Position numbers and translations under genes: made by a program. A stretch of 64,000 nucleotides of DNA from Boletus sp. NGJ. Its lineage: Eukaryota; Basidiomycota; Agaricomycetes; Boletales; Boletaceae. The notes beneath the pieces are model-generated. The model was not told where the DNA came from. It worked only from the letters and a program-made list of their open reading frames with translations, and ran no database searches. Each line of letters starts with the position of its first letter. Position 1 is the first letter of the stretch. Of the stretch, positions 11,321-22,903 are shown one piece after another. The stretch covers positions 744,001-808,000 of the forward strand of contig JAGTXK010000187.1 in assembly GCA_019096195.1 (NCBI GenBank). The letters run 5' to 3'.

Positions 11321-13907
11321 CTAATCCTGTTTCACTCGCCATAACACCGCGGCCGTCGCAATGCCGACAACCAGCACACCTACCGCCGTCGTCATATTCA
11401 CATGATACTGCAAGAAATGGGTCATCAGATGCAACAGGTGTGAGACCGTGAGATGACCAACAACCCCAGACGTGCGCAACGGCATCTCCGCCTTCGATTC
11501 CACCACGACAACAGAGGGGGGGTTCAATGGTGGCTGCTCGGGAGAGTCCTTCACTGATGGGGCAGGCGTGATTGGATACTGAGCGCCCCGTTCAAGCACC
11601 CGGCTGCACGACTCTGGTTCACTTTCCACTATTGATGGAGAAGGTGATCGCGATCGTTGATATTGATCTGAGACACGTCGCGAACCTGGGTTGGACCCAA
11701 TGTCATGGTCCTCATTGACCGCCCCTTCTATCATTTCAATCGACGAGATGGGTGAACTTGATCTCGAACGACTTCGAGAAGAGCTTGACCGACGACGTCG
11801 TGACTTTGTCCGACCGGGATTTGAGGCAACACTAACAGGACTTGGTGGCGTCACTAGGCCACCGCCTCCGTTAATCTTGATGTCTCCGTTGGGAAACCGA
11901 TCGTGTCGTTGCAACGCCGTCAGCGATGCCACCCCAGCATTGATCTTTGCATCCAATCCCAGCTCCAGCGTCCGCGCCCGGCTTTCCCATTCCTCCTTCG
12001 CCTTGCTAAGCCTCTCCCTTTCTTGTGACCATTCCTCCTGAACGGCGCTCCATTGACCTTCGACATTCTTTTTCCATTCGTTGAGCATCGCTGTCAAGGA
12101 CTCGCGTTCAGGATCATGGGCAGGTTCGCGAACGGCCTTGAGAATCTCTGCCTGAGCAGTTTCCTGGGCGGAGTTCTGCTGCTGCAGCTGTAATTGGGTC
12201 GCCTGCACGAGCTCCTCCAATGCTGCAATCTTGGATTGCAGCTGTGATATAGTTGTCTGAGCGGCGGTGTGCTGTGCCTGAAGGGAGTTGTTGAACTCCA
12301 CTGCCGTGTCTATTCGTCCACTGAGCGCCGACAATCGTTCAGCCAAGCCATCGATCGCAGCAGATGCAATGTCGTGGGTTTGTCGTAGAGGTGACGATGA
12401 TCGATGCTTGCGCTTCGTGTTTGGGGAATCCTCGTCGTCCTCCACCATACCCATTCCAGTGGGCTCAGGCGTGCGCGGACGTCCAAGCTCCTCTCGGCGA
12501 CGTCGACGTTCTTCGTCGTCCTCATCCTCAGGGACCAACTGGTCCTCATCTTCTTCCTCTACTCTCTCCAGACCGTGGGGCATGATGGTGTGGATGCTGG
12601 TGGCATCGTCATCGTCCGCGTGATAACTGCCGTCCTGTATGTCATCATGGTGCTGAGCATGATGATGTCCGGATGGAGAGCCTGCGGCACGTCGGGACAT
12701 CTCGAGCTCGCGCTTCCGTTCGTCCATAAGTTCGCGGAGCGAAGCTACTTCGGCCTTGATGGCTTCGTGCTCGGCGAACATGTCCTCGAGGGCACGCACC
12801 TTGTCGACATGAGTTGCCAAGGACGCTTGTGTCTCATGAAGTTGGGTGCGGAGTTCGGTCAGCACGGTGGCCGGGACAGATCCGGATTCGGTGGGTTGGG
12901 CGGGCTCATGCGCTTGTTGCGGTTGTGGAGCACGGACAGGTGGAAGGTTGGGAGGAAAATGAGTAATGCTGGGTGGCTGTGGGAAAAGTCGTCAACAGAA
13001 TATTGACCCGTTAACGTGGTGAATACTGACTAAGGCGCCGCCTAATGTGTCGTGAATATCGTTCATCGCGGTGGTCAACGAGTGGAGCTCAGCGCCGGTC
13101 TCACGGCTTTTCTGGAGCTCGCTTTGGAGACGGGTCAAGATGTGGTCGAAACTAAGTCCACTTTTACCCGGAGGTCTCATACTACCGCCCATCCCGCCCA
13201 TCCCGCCGAGCGCCTGGGACTGTAAGGTCGGTCGACGTTGGGTGGGAGGTACAGCTTGGCCCTGGGCGAATGAGAATTGAGAAGAGGCACCTGAAGTACT
13301 CGGTTGGGAAGGACCTCCAGGGACGTTTGGGGGATGTTGCATCCGCTCTACACGGGAAGCGTCCTGGACGTCCTCCTCGGTAAATACGCAGAGAACACGA
13401 GCGGCAACCTTGTGGTGGATGGTAGTTTTGTTGTCCTCGCCAATAATGTCAATGCCGAATTCCTAAATATGAATTGATGGAAGGATGAGATGAAAAGTGA
13501 AGAGTGGCATACCACGATATCGTCATTTTTCAGTTCAAAAGGCTCGGACTCGACGCCTTCGGGACTGAGACGTTCGCCGTTGATGAATGTGCCATTCGAA
13601 CTTTTGACATCCTTAATGAAGATCTGGGAGAAGAAAAGAGATGAGGACAGAACATGATCAAGTCAGAGGAATGTACCTTGCCGTTCTCTTCCCATACTTC
13701 GGCGTGCTGCCTAGAGAGGACCTTTGAGTCAAAGTAGCCGTTTCGTTCCGCAGGGACTGTTTTGGCGTTGGTTTGACGGCCAATCTTGACGCGCTGGCCA
13801 CCTATCAAAGCGATATGTTTTGGAACGAAAGTGTCATTAAGAGGGTAAAGGTAAAGAGCGGGGAAAGAAGGCTGGTTATGTGACGAGGAAAACGGTGGTG
13901 GGGGCAT
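11321..13907 (-). CDS. FHA-domain, coiled-coil, tail-anchored protein (SLMAP/Far9-like)
   Basis: Likely the SLMAP/Far9/Far10/Vps64 homologue, a STRIPAK-complex component at the nuclear envelope or ER. Four exons, 13907-13677, 13623-13513, 13462-13031 and 12976-11321, joined in phase 0, give 809 aa. Residues about 30-120 form an FHA domain: VKIGRQT, the [13 protein letters not shown] phosphopeptide-binding motif, and [15 protein letters not shown]. The middle holds glutamine- and glutamate-rich coiled coils (about 300-560) and long acidic and serine-rich linkers. The C-terminal end has a single hydrophobic span, about [15 protein letters not shown], followed by RVKQD, which is a tail anchor. 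FHA plus coiled coil plus tail anchor is the recognised layout of this family. No symbol is given because fungal naming differs among lineages. Confidence 0.88.
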
Positions 13908-14994
13908 CGCTCTTGGACGGGGGTGGACGACGTTGAGTTCGTTAGGTGCTCGTCGCTGCCTCTGCCTGCTTATTCAGTATCCCTTTTTCGGTAACAATTC
14001 CCACGCCCCGGCCAGCCCCGGATACAGCCACCGCCAAACCGCATTTCTCCCTCTCTCCAGCGTATACTCTTTCATCGCCTCAGCTTCAAATGCTCAAGCA
14101 GAGAGTCGAACCGCTGTAGTCTTGCCAAAGCTTCATTCCCGATGATGGTTCAGCTTGCACATCCATGCGGAATCCTGAGACTCGTTAATCTCGTCCACTA
14201 GTGCTAGAAAGTACCTGGCTTTAGATTGTCCACTCATTATCATGCCCCCTTCCTGGCGGGGACATTAGGTATCTCCTCGTCACGTATTCGGCGTTGAGTA
14301 GTGACTGGTGGAGTGGAGTCCCATGCCATCCGGATCGCTCTGATGGTCGTAGCACCTCGGTGCATAGAAGCAGGGATGGAACTATACTAAATCAAAGGGG
14401 AAGTAAGCGTATCCCTTTGGGTTTTGCCGCATGATGGCCTGCATCCCGACGTATCGCCCTCGGTTAATGCGCAGTCTCGTGTCTCTAGGAATATGCATAC
14501 TGGCGAGGGAAATTCTCCTAGTGACACACGACAGTCGCACGCTGGGTCATCTGGGTATCGTATCCATCTTAATGGCCCTTCCACTCTACCGTTTTAGCAG
14601 CCATGAGTGTGTCAGAACCTTTAGCCGCTTCATCCTGGTCCGCAACCCAGCCCCAGGACCCTCGATGTCAGCGACGTTTGACAACACAAATATAGCGCCA
14701 ACAACCTCCTTCTGTCGTGTGTTCCACCGTCAACCGTGGGATGGTCTGGTTGGAATCTGCCTCTGTGCGCGTAGCCCTGCGAAGAGACTCGGCATCGAGT
14801 GTGCGCTCATCCTCAACGGCTCAGTTTAATCCTACTGTCTGTAGTCTGCGTGACGAACGAACACTACGAGAAGCTTCCCAAGTAAAAGGTCCGAAGCGCA
14901 CTACCACCGCAAGGCATGACGGGGAATATTCACACCACATTAATACACGGGCAGTCGATCCAGCTGAGCATATCTCTCCCGCTGGAACTCCACG
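13908..14994. other. Intergenic DNA with a small minus-strand open frame
   Basis: Divergent spacer between the FHA gene and the M28 peptidase gene, so it should carry both promoters. A minus-strand frame ending at about 14387 reads through RINRGRYVGMQAIMRQNPK to a stop; it looks protein-like but has no partner exons I could identify, so it is not called as a gene. Confidence 0.4.
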
Positions 14995-16543
14995 ATGAAG
15001 ACCTTTGCTCTAATCCCATTTTTATCTCGGTTCGTCTCCTCGTCTGTTTTCACTCAGTCAGCAGATCCTCCGGGGCAACGTCGGCGAGATTACGGAGGCG
15101 GATATCAAATACCTGTTAGCTACCCACAATGATGATCCTGTGGAGGTCATGCGTCTCGTGGATCCTGTTCACGCTGCAGTCCTCGATGAGCCACGACTTA
15201 TCGAGGTACTTGGGGCCGAACCTGCATGGCTGACAGAGGGCGATAAACTACGATTCAAGAAGCAAGGCCTGTCGTTCACGGATCTCACCGGACACGAATA
15301 CCTCTCCAGGTTTACGGTTTCTTCGATTGAGGATATTGGTATGTCCCTTTTTTGTAGCGCCGGTCCTAGTTAACTCAATGAATGGACATGTCACTGCAGA
15401 ATGGCCAGGCCTTCGGCATCAGGAAAGGATCAACAAGGTCATCGACAGCCTCAAGGTGGAGGAGATGATGCACAATCTCGGCAACCTCACGACCTTTTAC
15501 AACCGTTATTACCGCTCCGAGTATGGCGCTCAGAGCTCTCAATGGATTCACAACAAAGTCCTCGAGGTAGGTGTTCGGGTGTTGCCCCGTCGATCGATCC
15601 TGTTTTTTTCCTCACCACGTGCTAGATCATCGCAGAGGCCCCGCCCAACGTCCATTTGTCACTCGAGACGTTTACCCACGAATTCCCCCAGATTAGCGTG
15701 ATTGCCCGCTTCGAGCCTACTTCTGGGAGATCCCGACGAAACCATGCCATCAAAATGCCAGCCATCATAATAGGATCCCACCTAGATTCCGCCAACTACG
15801 AGTTTCCACTTCTTCCGGCACCAGGTGCTGATGACGGTGGCTCTGGAACGGTCACCATCCTGGAGGCCTTCAGAGCGCTTGTCCAGGGTGGTTTCAGGCC
15901 CGAGGTTCCAGTAGAGTTTCATTGGTATGCTGCAGAAGAGGGTGGGCTTGTCGGCAGCCAAGATATTGTCTCGGAATACATGTATCAACGGAAGGACGTC
16001 AAGGCCATGATTCAATTTGTAAGTATCGCTGACGTGTCAGGTTGCATTCATGGACTGTCGCGTTCCAGGACATGACAGCATACGTGCACAAAGACGTGAC
16101 ACCCACCCTGACGTTCATCACCAACAACGTCCATACGCCCTTGACGAATTGGGCCATGGAGTTGGCTACGGAATATTGCTCTTCCCCTGTCGCAGGCGCC
16201 AAATTATTGTACGTTGCCTTTACGACGATTCGTTCGTTTCACGGAATGAAGACCTTTTGCGATGCAGTCCAGGTGGTATCTCTGACCACGTTTCGTGGCA
16301 CCGTGCTGGCGTCCCAGTGATATGTGCCACAGAAGCCGATCCAGTCCGGACTCCTAATCCTTACATCCACACTGCTGATGACCGGACGGTCGTAAAGGAA
16401 GGAGAGTTCTCTTTTGCGGTGCGCATCTGAACTCGTTTCGTCCGGATGGCTCAAACCTGATACTGGATGTATTGAAGTATGCCCTTGAGTTTGTCAAGGT
16501 AGCTGTTGGGTTCGCCGTGGAACTGGGGGGGTGGGATGACTAG
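14995..16543 (+). CDS. Secreted M28 aminopeptidase
   Basis: Zinc aminopeptidase of the M28E group (leucyl aminopeptidase type), expected to be secreted and to release N-terminal residues from peptides. Exons 2-7 are firm: about 15059-15338, 15400-15566, 15626-16018, 16069-16208, 16268-16418 and 16478-16543, about 398 aa in one consistent frame. All five zinc ligands of the family can be placed: His in IIGSHLDSAN, Asp in PAPGADDGGSG, Glu in WYAAEEGGL, Asp in the exon-spanning QFDMTAYV, and His in NPYIHTADD. The usual disulfide pair before SDHVSW is absent (PGGISDHVSW). The 5' end is uncertain: MKTFALIPFL with a hydrophobic run starting at 14995 looks like a signal peptide but lies in another frame. 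Either a 28-nt GT-AG segment (15030-15057) is removed or there is a one-base indel. Confidence 0.85.
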
Positions 16544-16932
16544 GTTCAAAGAGACGTCGTCCTCGAGATCTTCGCTCGATCACAGCGAAAAGTATGTATC
16601 TTCATTATTCGATACAGACTGCATAAGTGTATCCGCCAAAATGACGTATGTCTTCATTCAGCGTAAAGGTAACATGGCAGTCAGTTCACCAGGGTTGCCG
16701 GAGCGCGTCAGCGCTATGACACTCTACTCGAAGCATGATCTCGACGCAATACCCAAGCCACCGGAAACTATTTCGCTAGTATTGCAAGCTCGCACGCGCA
16801 TCTCTACTTGATCTGGTCAGATTGAGGTGAACGATTCCCTCGTTGTCAGAAACGTGACATACGTGATCCAAGAAATTTATCCCCAACTATGGTACATTCT
16901 CTTTTCTTTCTGACCTGTGGTTTTTTTCAGTA
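16544..16932. other. Convergent intergenic spacer
   Basis: Spacer between two genes that end toward each other (M28 peptidase on plus, aldolase on minus). No gene or repeat seen. Confidence 0.45.
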
Positions 16933-18000
16933 TCAAAAGGCGCGGGCGCCTTGTTCACCGCCGATTGCTTCTGTCAGGTTCCGAGCGAGAGACTCCGAGA
17001 GTGCACCAGAATCCGAGGTTACATTGATCTGGAGGAGTCATCGAGCATTAGTTTGTTGCACTGCAAACCGCACAGAAAATACGGTTCACAGACCATATCG
17101 AAACCTTGCTGGGCACGTTTAAACGACTGTGGCCCCGAAGAGCAATAGATGGCACTACAGTCATAATGAGTACCGAGCACGTCCTCGTTCGACATGGGAC
17201 ATACCATTTCTTGCTCTTGCTGTGCGTAGCTCTCAAGATCTGTTGGATGACCTTCTCCACATCGGGATGAGGATCTGGAGATGGAGGAGGGTAACCGAGG
17301 GTCAACGACAAGTCATATGGGCCGATGAAAAGGACGTCTATGTTTGAGAAAAGCTCAGAATAAGATGAGCCGGAAGCCACGCTGTATTTTCTGACCGATT
17401 CCATCGACTGCAGCGATCTCCTCAACGTTCTTGACCCCTTCTTGTGTTTCGATCTGGATCATGATCGTGACGTGTTCGTTGGCAGACTTGAGATACTCTG
17501 CGGCGCCGATCCCCCACACGCCTTGAGTGAACGGATTGCCAAAGCCACGCCTGCCGCCTGGTGGGAAGCGACTGTCGGAAACGATTTCTTTCGCTTTTAT
17601 TGCATCAGAGACCTATCAACGGACATCCATCACGTTTATTTTCCTTGAGTATCTCGTTACATTCCGAGTGATCGGGACATACCATCGGCACGAGGACGCC
17701 TCTCGCGCCTGCATCGAGCGCATACTTGATCTGCCATGAGGTACCGGTACTCGTTCCCGTCGCAGGGATGCGCACGAGCGCGCTTGGTGCTCCGCTGCCA
17801 AGTCCAGTGATTGCCTGGATAGACTCTGCCGCGCCGGGTTGAAGCGAGGTGAGTCCGTGTTCGCAATCGATCATCACCCACGACAAGTGTGAACTCGACT
17901 GCGCGACCGTTCTGGCGTTGATCACACCTGGCAAGGTGATCCACGCCCCGAAGGCGGGCCTGGCAGCTTTGAATGCCTCTGCGAGAGCGTGGGTGGTCAT
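16933..18000 (-). CDS. HpcH/HpaI family aldolase
   Basis: Class II, metal-dependent aldolase of the HpcH/HpaI (2,4-dihydroxyhept-2-ene-1,7-dioate aldolase / citrate lyase beta-like) family; the true substrate in fungi is not defined. Five exons, 18000-17683, 17612-17396, 17337-17205, 17154-17094 and 17028-16933, with phases that close, give 274 aa. Seen in the sequence: FGAWITLPG, VMIDCEHGL (active-site histidine region), ALDAGARGVLVPMV, RRGFGNPF, the metal-binding Glu in MIQIETQEGV and Asp in DVLFIGPYDLSL, and the C-terminal GFDMINVTSDSGAL. Length and motif order match bacterial HpaI. The last intron has a clear branch site (CTAAT). No frameshift is present. Confidence 0.9.
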
Positions 18001-19009
18001 GGGGGAGTCTAATGGAACGGCGATAGTACGAGAGGGATGTCCTTATGTACCCACCCATAGAAACCCAAGTCATGGGACCAATCATTGCGGGCCATGGTTG
18101 GACCCTCTAGTCTCGTGAGCTTTGGGTTACTATATTGGAAGGAAATCGATCCTAACCCCACTTTGCGTTGTAAACCCGACGTCCTAATATTGGCCATCTA
18201 TTTTTTTCCCAAAGGTCGTCCTACCATCTGATATCCATCTCGCCACAACTATCAAAGAAATACCCGGGTCTGAGGTACTCGTGTCTACTGAGATATTGTG
18301 AGCACCTAGCATGTCGTCTACAGATTCCACTGCCGACTTACCGCTTCGAAGTCATTATTATCCACGTAGTGTGCCAGCCCGGCCTCTTCTCATCGATCGC
18401 ATCCATGTAGTGTAGCATTGACGTACAAACTGGTCGACGTCCACAGCTTCCCGAACCTGTCGAACGTCTACCTTTGGTCGACAGGTACATGCGTGGGTAG
18501 GTGAATCTTCAATGGTGGTGTACTCGCATACGCGTTTCGGTACGGGCCCCGGCCAGTGGTAGACGTTCACGCCTTCTTTACTTGATCCCTGTTTGTCGTC
18601 CTACAAGCTCCGATAGAGCCTTCTGTTGGGGAAGCTCACGCCGCAGCACGGTGGTGTCAGCGAACTTTTCGTTGCGTCTTTCGGCAACTTTGAGTACATC
18701 GGCGGTGATTCCAGGACGGAGAGGGAGACTGATATGGTCCCATCAGTGTTTCAAAAGCCACGGGCCAAACCGTGGAATGCCACAAAGTGGGGCTGCGGTC
18801 ACTGGTTCAGTAGCGAGTATGATTGGCATCTAATTCTAAGCATGTGGTACTCAGGGTCTGTCTGCCGCTGTTCAACACTGTACCAGACTATCTCGGTTGA
18901 CTCTCGGTACAACATACCTTCACGCGATAAGGTCTGGTAGACAGTAGACTCCACTTCGGACTCAGTTGTAAATGTCATGATATTAGTCTAGAGATAAAGA
19001 TACGGACAA
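18001..19009. other. Intergenic DNA
   Basis: About 1 kb holding the aldolase promoter at the left and the 3' flank of the next minus-strand gene at the right. Short frames on the plus strand near 18500-18940 show no recognisable motif. Confidence 0.45.
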
Positions 19010-20110
19010 TTAAGCACGTAACTGTTGTGTGGCATTCCTGGCAGGTGTCAATTCCTTTTGCAAATGTTTCCCACCCCTTGCCTGATACCTCCGTTCCGCC
19101 AGTGGTGGAAGCACATGACCCTCTCCTCTAGCAATCCATTCGGTTATCCACCATGATCCACGACCTTGGTCTCTTTTAGTTTTCTTTATATCCATGAGAG
19201 CCTCCAATAGCCATAAGTCAGGTTTGACAGAATAGCGGGCGCGTAAATATTTTTCCTTGGGCTCAGGAGAGGGTGTAGTGTCTCTGAGAAGCGACTGGAG
19301 GGCCATTCGGATATCTCTCCCAAGCAACGACGCGTGTTTATTCTTGCTCCGTAGACAGGCTGCGTAGAGCATGGCGCAGCCAGCGAGATCATTGGTTACA
19401 GGCGAGAGATTGTTCACACCGAACAGCGATACTGCCGCAATTACGTTCTCCAGAGGATATTTTTGATAGAGAGAATGGAGGAGAGTACGCGCAGCGGGGA
19501 AGGATGAAAGCGCAAGACCATACTTTGGATGATTTCCGAAAACTTTCAGAGCAAGCAGAGGGCAATCAAGCTCTTCGCACCGACCTGTATAGAAGTACGA
19601 TGAGTGTGACTACGAAGTGGTACAAGCGTCAGACGATAAACGTACGAACGAACATCTCAGTGTCGAGCGGGGTAAATGATTTTCCCAACTCTCTCCACAG
19701 AGGGAATGTCTCTGCAACGGCCGCAAGATGTTCTGCCTTGCCCGCGAGCTGGAAGAGGCGCAACCAGGCCGTGGTGCGGACCTGGCCAGACTTGACGACT
19801 TTCACTCGGCCAGTACGGTCACGCACGAACTGAAGGAGGTCGTGGAACTTTCGTTCCCGAGAATTCGAGTATTTGGGCAGCGAGTCGGTGGGTGTTATTT
19901 GTGATACGGGCTCGTCCGGGATACCGAGGCCACCGTCTTTGCTGGCGCGTTGACCTACACACATAAATTACTCGGCCTTGGACGGCTTGTAAACAAGGAC
20001 GAACTGAGTTGTGAGACGTGGATTTGCTTCATCAAGACCGAGCATTTTGTGAGGCGGGAGGCATGAACGGGCGCGTACCGCCTCGCAGCACCAACGAGAA
20101 CACTGGCCAT
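19010..20110 (-). CDS. Probable mitochondrial helical-repeat protein, function unknown
   Basis: Three exons, 20110-20005, 19954-19646 and 19584-19010, all joined in phase 1, give 329 aa. The N terminus (MASVLVGAARRYAPVHASRL) is rich in Arg, Ala and Ser and lacks acidic residues, typical of a mitochondrial presequence. The rest is alpha-helical in character with repeated Leu/Ala-rich segments (TTAWLRLFQLAGKAEHLAAV, CPLLALKVFGNHPKYGLAL, CAMLYAACLRSKNKHASLLG), which suggests a TPR/PPR-like solenoid such as a mitochondrial expression factor or mitoribosome-associated protein. I do not recognise a specific family. The first intron is 50 nt. Confidence 0.62.
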
Positions 20111-21079
20111 AACAACTTTCGACCACAAGGAGTGCAGAACTTGGGTTTTCCTGCTGCAGCCAAACAAACGTAAACAGAGGCCGATCTTTCGTAAGTTCGA
20201 GAGCGAAACGATCCCGATATCAGGTCATTATATCGACGAAACATCGGACTAGAACTGAAACCAGTCTCAAGTCCGTGAGACGGTCGCTCCATTTCCTTAT
20301 CACCAGTTGGTGCAATCCACTCATCATTTTCAAGACAGGGCATTGAATATATGTAAACGGCCTCCATGGAAACAGTGGAAGGCACTGGGATGTCTTACAG
20401 ATGCGAACTAGCAGACGAAAGAAGTGGCCGCAGGCTCATTTCCGGTGCCGATTCCCAGCATGAGCAAGTTGCCGTGTAATCTCACAGGTGTCAACTTGGA
20501 ATTTGTTCGCAAACGCTGTTGATGAAATCGCCTCGGTACAGTCGAGATCTAACATTGCTGTTCCTGAAAACTGATATGGCATGCATGGCTATGTAACTAG
20601 GCTATCCGTGTCTGCACGAAATTAGGCATTTCTGGGGCGATGCTGAAGCTACACTCACTGAAGAGGAACTTGAATTGATTATGGCAGTGATCCTCCGAGA
20701 TATTCCGTCGGACACGTTTTTTTTTCGGAGATGTGACTGAACGGCTTCAGATCTGAGAGTCTTATCTCGCGACGTATGTTTCTGTCGTATGTCTGCGAAT
20801 GTTACCTTGCCGCTAACAAGGAGAGGGGATATTGTCAAGATAACAAGATCTCACATGTTATTTTGTCGCAAAGGTATCAGCAGCTGCTCATTGGATGATA
20901 GCGCTTCTCCTGCTTAGTAAGCACCCCTCTTATCTCGCCAAGTAGTACACCGCTAAGGCAAGTCAAGGTACAAAATTCCCACAAGGACACTGGTTATATC
21001 TACACAACTTGATTGCCCATCACTTGCATACGCATCACTCCTCCCACCCGCTAATTTTGCCACTGAAGCCTCCCTCGAG
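20111..21079. other. Divergent intergenic region upstream of the ammonium transporter
   Basis: About 970 bp between the start of a minus-strand gene and the start of the transporter gene, so both promoters should lie here. GATA-factor motifs in the right half are listed separately. No gene-like frame seen. Confidence 0.5.
20762..20935 (+). promoter_or_regulatory. Cluster of GATA-factor (HGATAR) sites
   Basis: Three matches to the fungal nitrogen-regulatory consensus HGATAR lie 145-320 bp upstream of the ammonium transporter start: TTATCT at 20762-20767, AGATAA at 20838-20843 and TTATCT at 20930-20935. Ammonium transporter genes are classic targets of AreA/Nit-2-type GATA activators, so nitrogen control is a reasonable inference. 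Single sites are common by chance; the cluster and gene context give the call its weight. Confidence 0.5.
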
Positions 21080-22903
21080 ATGGTGAACGTGACCTACGAC
21101 TCCTGTAAGATGCCTCTCGGAGCATTTCTACAATCCTTCACTGACTTTCGACTCTTTTCGCAGCAGGAGACCTTATATGGTCCACCTCATCCGCGTCTGG
21201 CGTATACAACCTTGGTGATATTGCTTGGACACTGGCCTCAACCGCCCTGGTATGGATTATGATACCGGGCGTCGGTTTCTTCTACTCTGGTCTTTTGCGG
21301 AGGAAAAACGCTCTCAACATGATATATCTTAGCATGATGACGGTCGCGATGGTGTCGTTCCAGGTGCGTTGGGTGATTTCGTATGAGCGACAAGCTCTCA
21401 CTCGATGCTAGTGGTTTTTTTGGGGGTACTCTTTGGCGTTCAGCGAAAGCGCTGGTAAATTTATTGGCAATCTCGGCAAGTCGCTCATGTTCTGTCCGAA
21501 TTAGGTCTGACTTTTTCATAGACCATTTTGCCCTCATGAACGTGATTGATCAGCCGTCTCTTGGGAATCCTCGGGTGCCAGCGATCGCTTTTTGTGTCTT
21601 CCAGCTCATGTTTGCTGCTATTACGTAGGTCATCCTCCCACGCTGGGTGTCACTGCTTATATTGACTCATCGCACAGCCCGATGATCGCTATTGGCGCAG
21701 TCGCAGAGCGTAGCCGACTAGGACCGCTCCTCGTGTTTGTGTTTGTGTGGTCGACATTGGTGTATGACCCGATTGCTTGCTGGACGTGGAATCCGCATGG
21801 TTGGGTGTACGTGTTAGGTGGCCTCGACTTTGCCGGCGGCACTCCTGTCCATATTTCTTCTGGCACCGCAGCACTGGCCATCTCGCTTTATCTCGGGAAG
21901 CGTCATGGTTATGGCACAGAGCAACTCGCTTACAAGCCCCACAACACTACTTATGTAATCTTGGGTACAGTCTTCCTCTGGTTTGGGTGGTTTGGATTCA
22001 ACGGTGGTTCGGCTTTGTCCGCCAACTACCGTGCGACAGAGGCATGCATTGTCACCAACTTGGCGGCTAGCGTTGGCGGTTTGACGTGGATGCTCTGGGT
22101 GAGGATTTCTGGGAGAATGCAATTATGCCTTGCTAACGACCTTTGGCAGGATTGGCGGTTAGAACGCAAGTGGTCTGCCGTTGGATTTTGCTCCGGTGCC
22201 ATCTCGGGTCTGGTTGCCATTACCCCTGGTTCTGGATTTGTTGGTGCCCCCGCTGCGGTACTCTTTGGGTTTATGGCTGGCACGTTGTGCAACTTCGCGA
22301 CCCAGTTGAAGTTCATTTTCAGATACGATGATGCTCTGGACGTGGGTGCTCAACCGATTACTGTAGCTAGTGCTCACCCGATGAATAATAGATCTTCGCC
22401 TCACACGCTATTGGTGGGTTGGTTGGCAACCTGCTAACTGGTCTTTTCGCTCAGGCAAGTATTGCGGGTGCTGACGGAGTCACTACGATTCCGGGAGGCT
22501 GGCTGGATCACAACTACAAACAACTCGGAATTCAATTGGCAGACTCGGTATCTGGCTTTGCGTACTCGTTCGTTATGACGGTAAGATGCTCTCCTGGATA
22601 CATGTTGTGTTACATTGTCTGATCGCTCCATGTTATTTTCTGCAGACCATTATTTTGTGGGTCATGCACTACATTCCATTCCTCCGTCTCCGTTGCGACG
22701 GGGAGACCGAGATTATCGGCGTGGACGATGCTGAGATGGGCGAATTTGCGTACGATTACGTCGGGATTGAGGCTGAGCTTCCACACCGGCAACAGTACAA
22801 CAACGGCGCGAGTGGTGAACCCCAGCAGACCATTTCGGCCTCGCAGGAGAGCGAACAAGAAAAGACGACCAATGTTGTTTCTGTGCCAACACCGGACGCT
22901 TGA
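21080..22903 (+). CDS. Ammonium transporter (Amt/MEP family)
   Basis: Plasma-membrane ammonium permease for nitrogen uptake. Eight exons: 21080-21104, 21164-21363, 21412-21475, 21522-21624, 21678-22098, 22150-22341, 22392-22580 and 22646-22903, giving 483 aa with consistent phases. The third intron (21476-21521, 46 nt) starts with GC instead of GT, in the strong donor context G/GCAAGT; no GT alternative keeps the frame. Diagnostic sequences are MIPGVGFFYSGLLRRKNALN, the Amt signature GGLDFAGGTPVHISSG, the pore histidines in VHISSG and FASHAIGG, and PGSGFVGAPAAVLFG. About 11 hydrophobic spans fit the family. The C-terminal tail after LRLRCDGE is polar and charged, as expected for a cytosolic regulatory tail. 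GATA sites lie upstream. Confidence 0.95.

Noticed and set aside
12288-13006. Ser-rich plus-strand frames opposite the FHA gene
   Set aside because: They are antisense shadows of the acidic and repeated coding segments of the FHA gene.
17570-17590. A possible frameshift in the HpcH/HpaI aldolase
   Set aside because: Rechecking the bases shows three A residues, not four; the frame is intact and all exon phases close.
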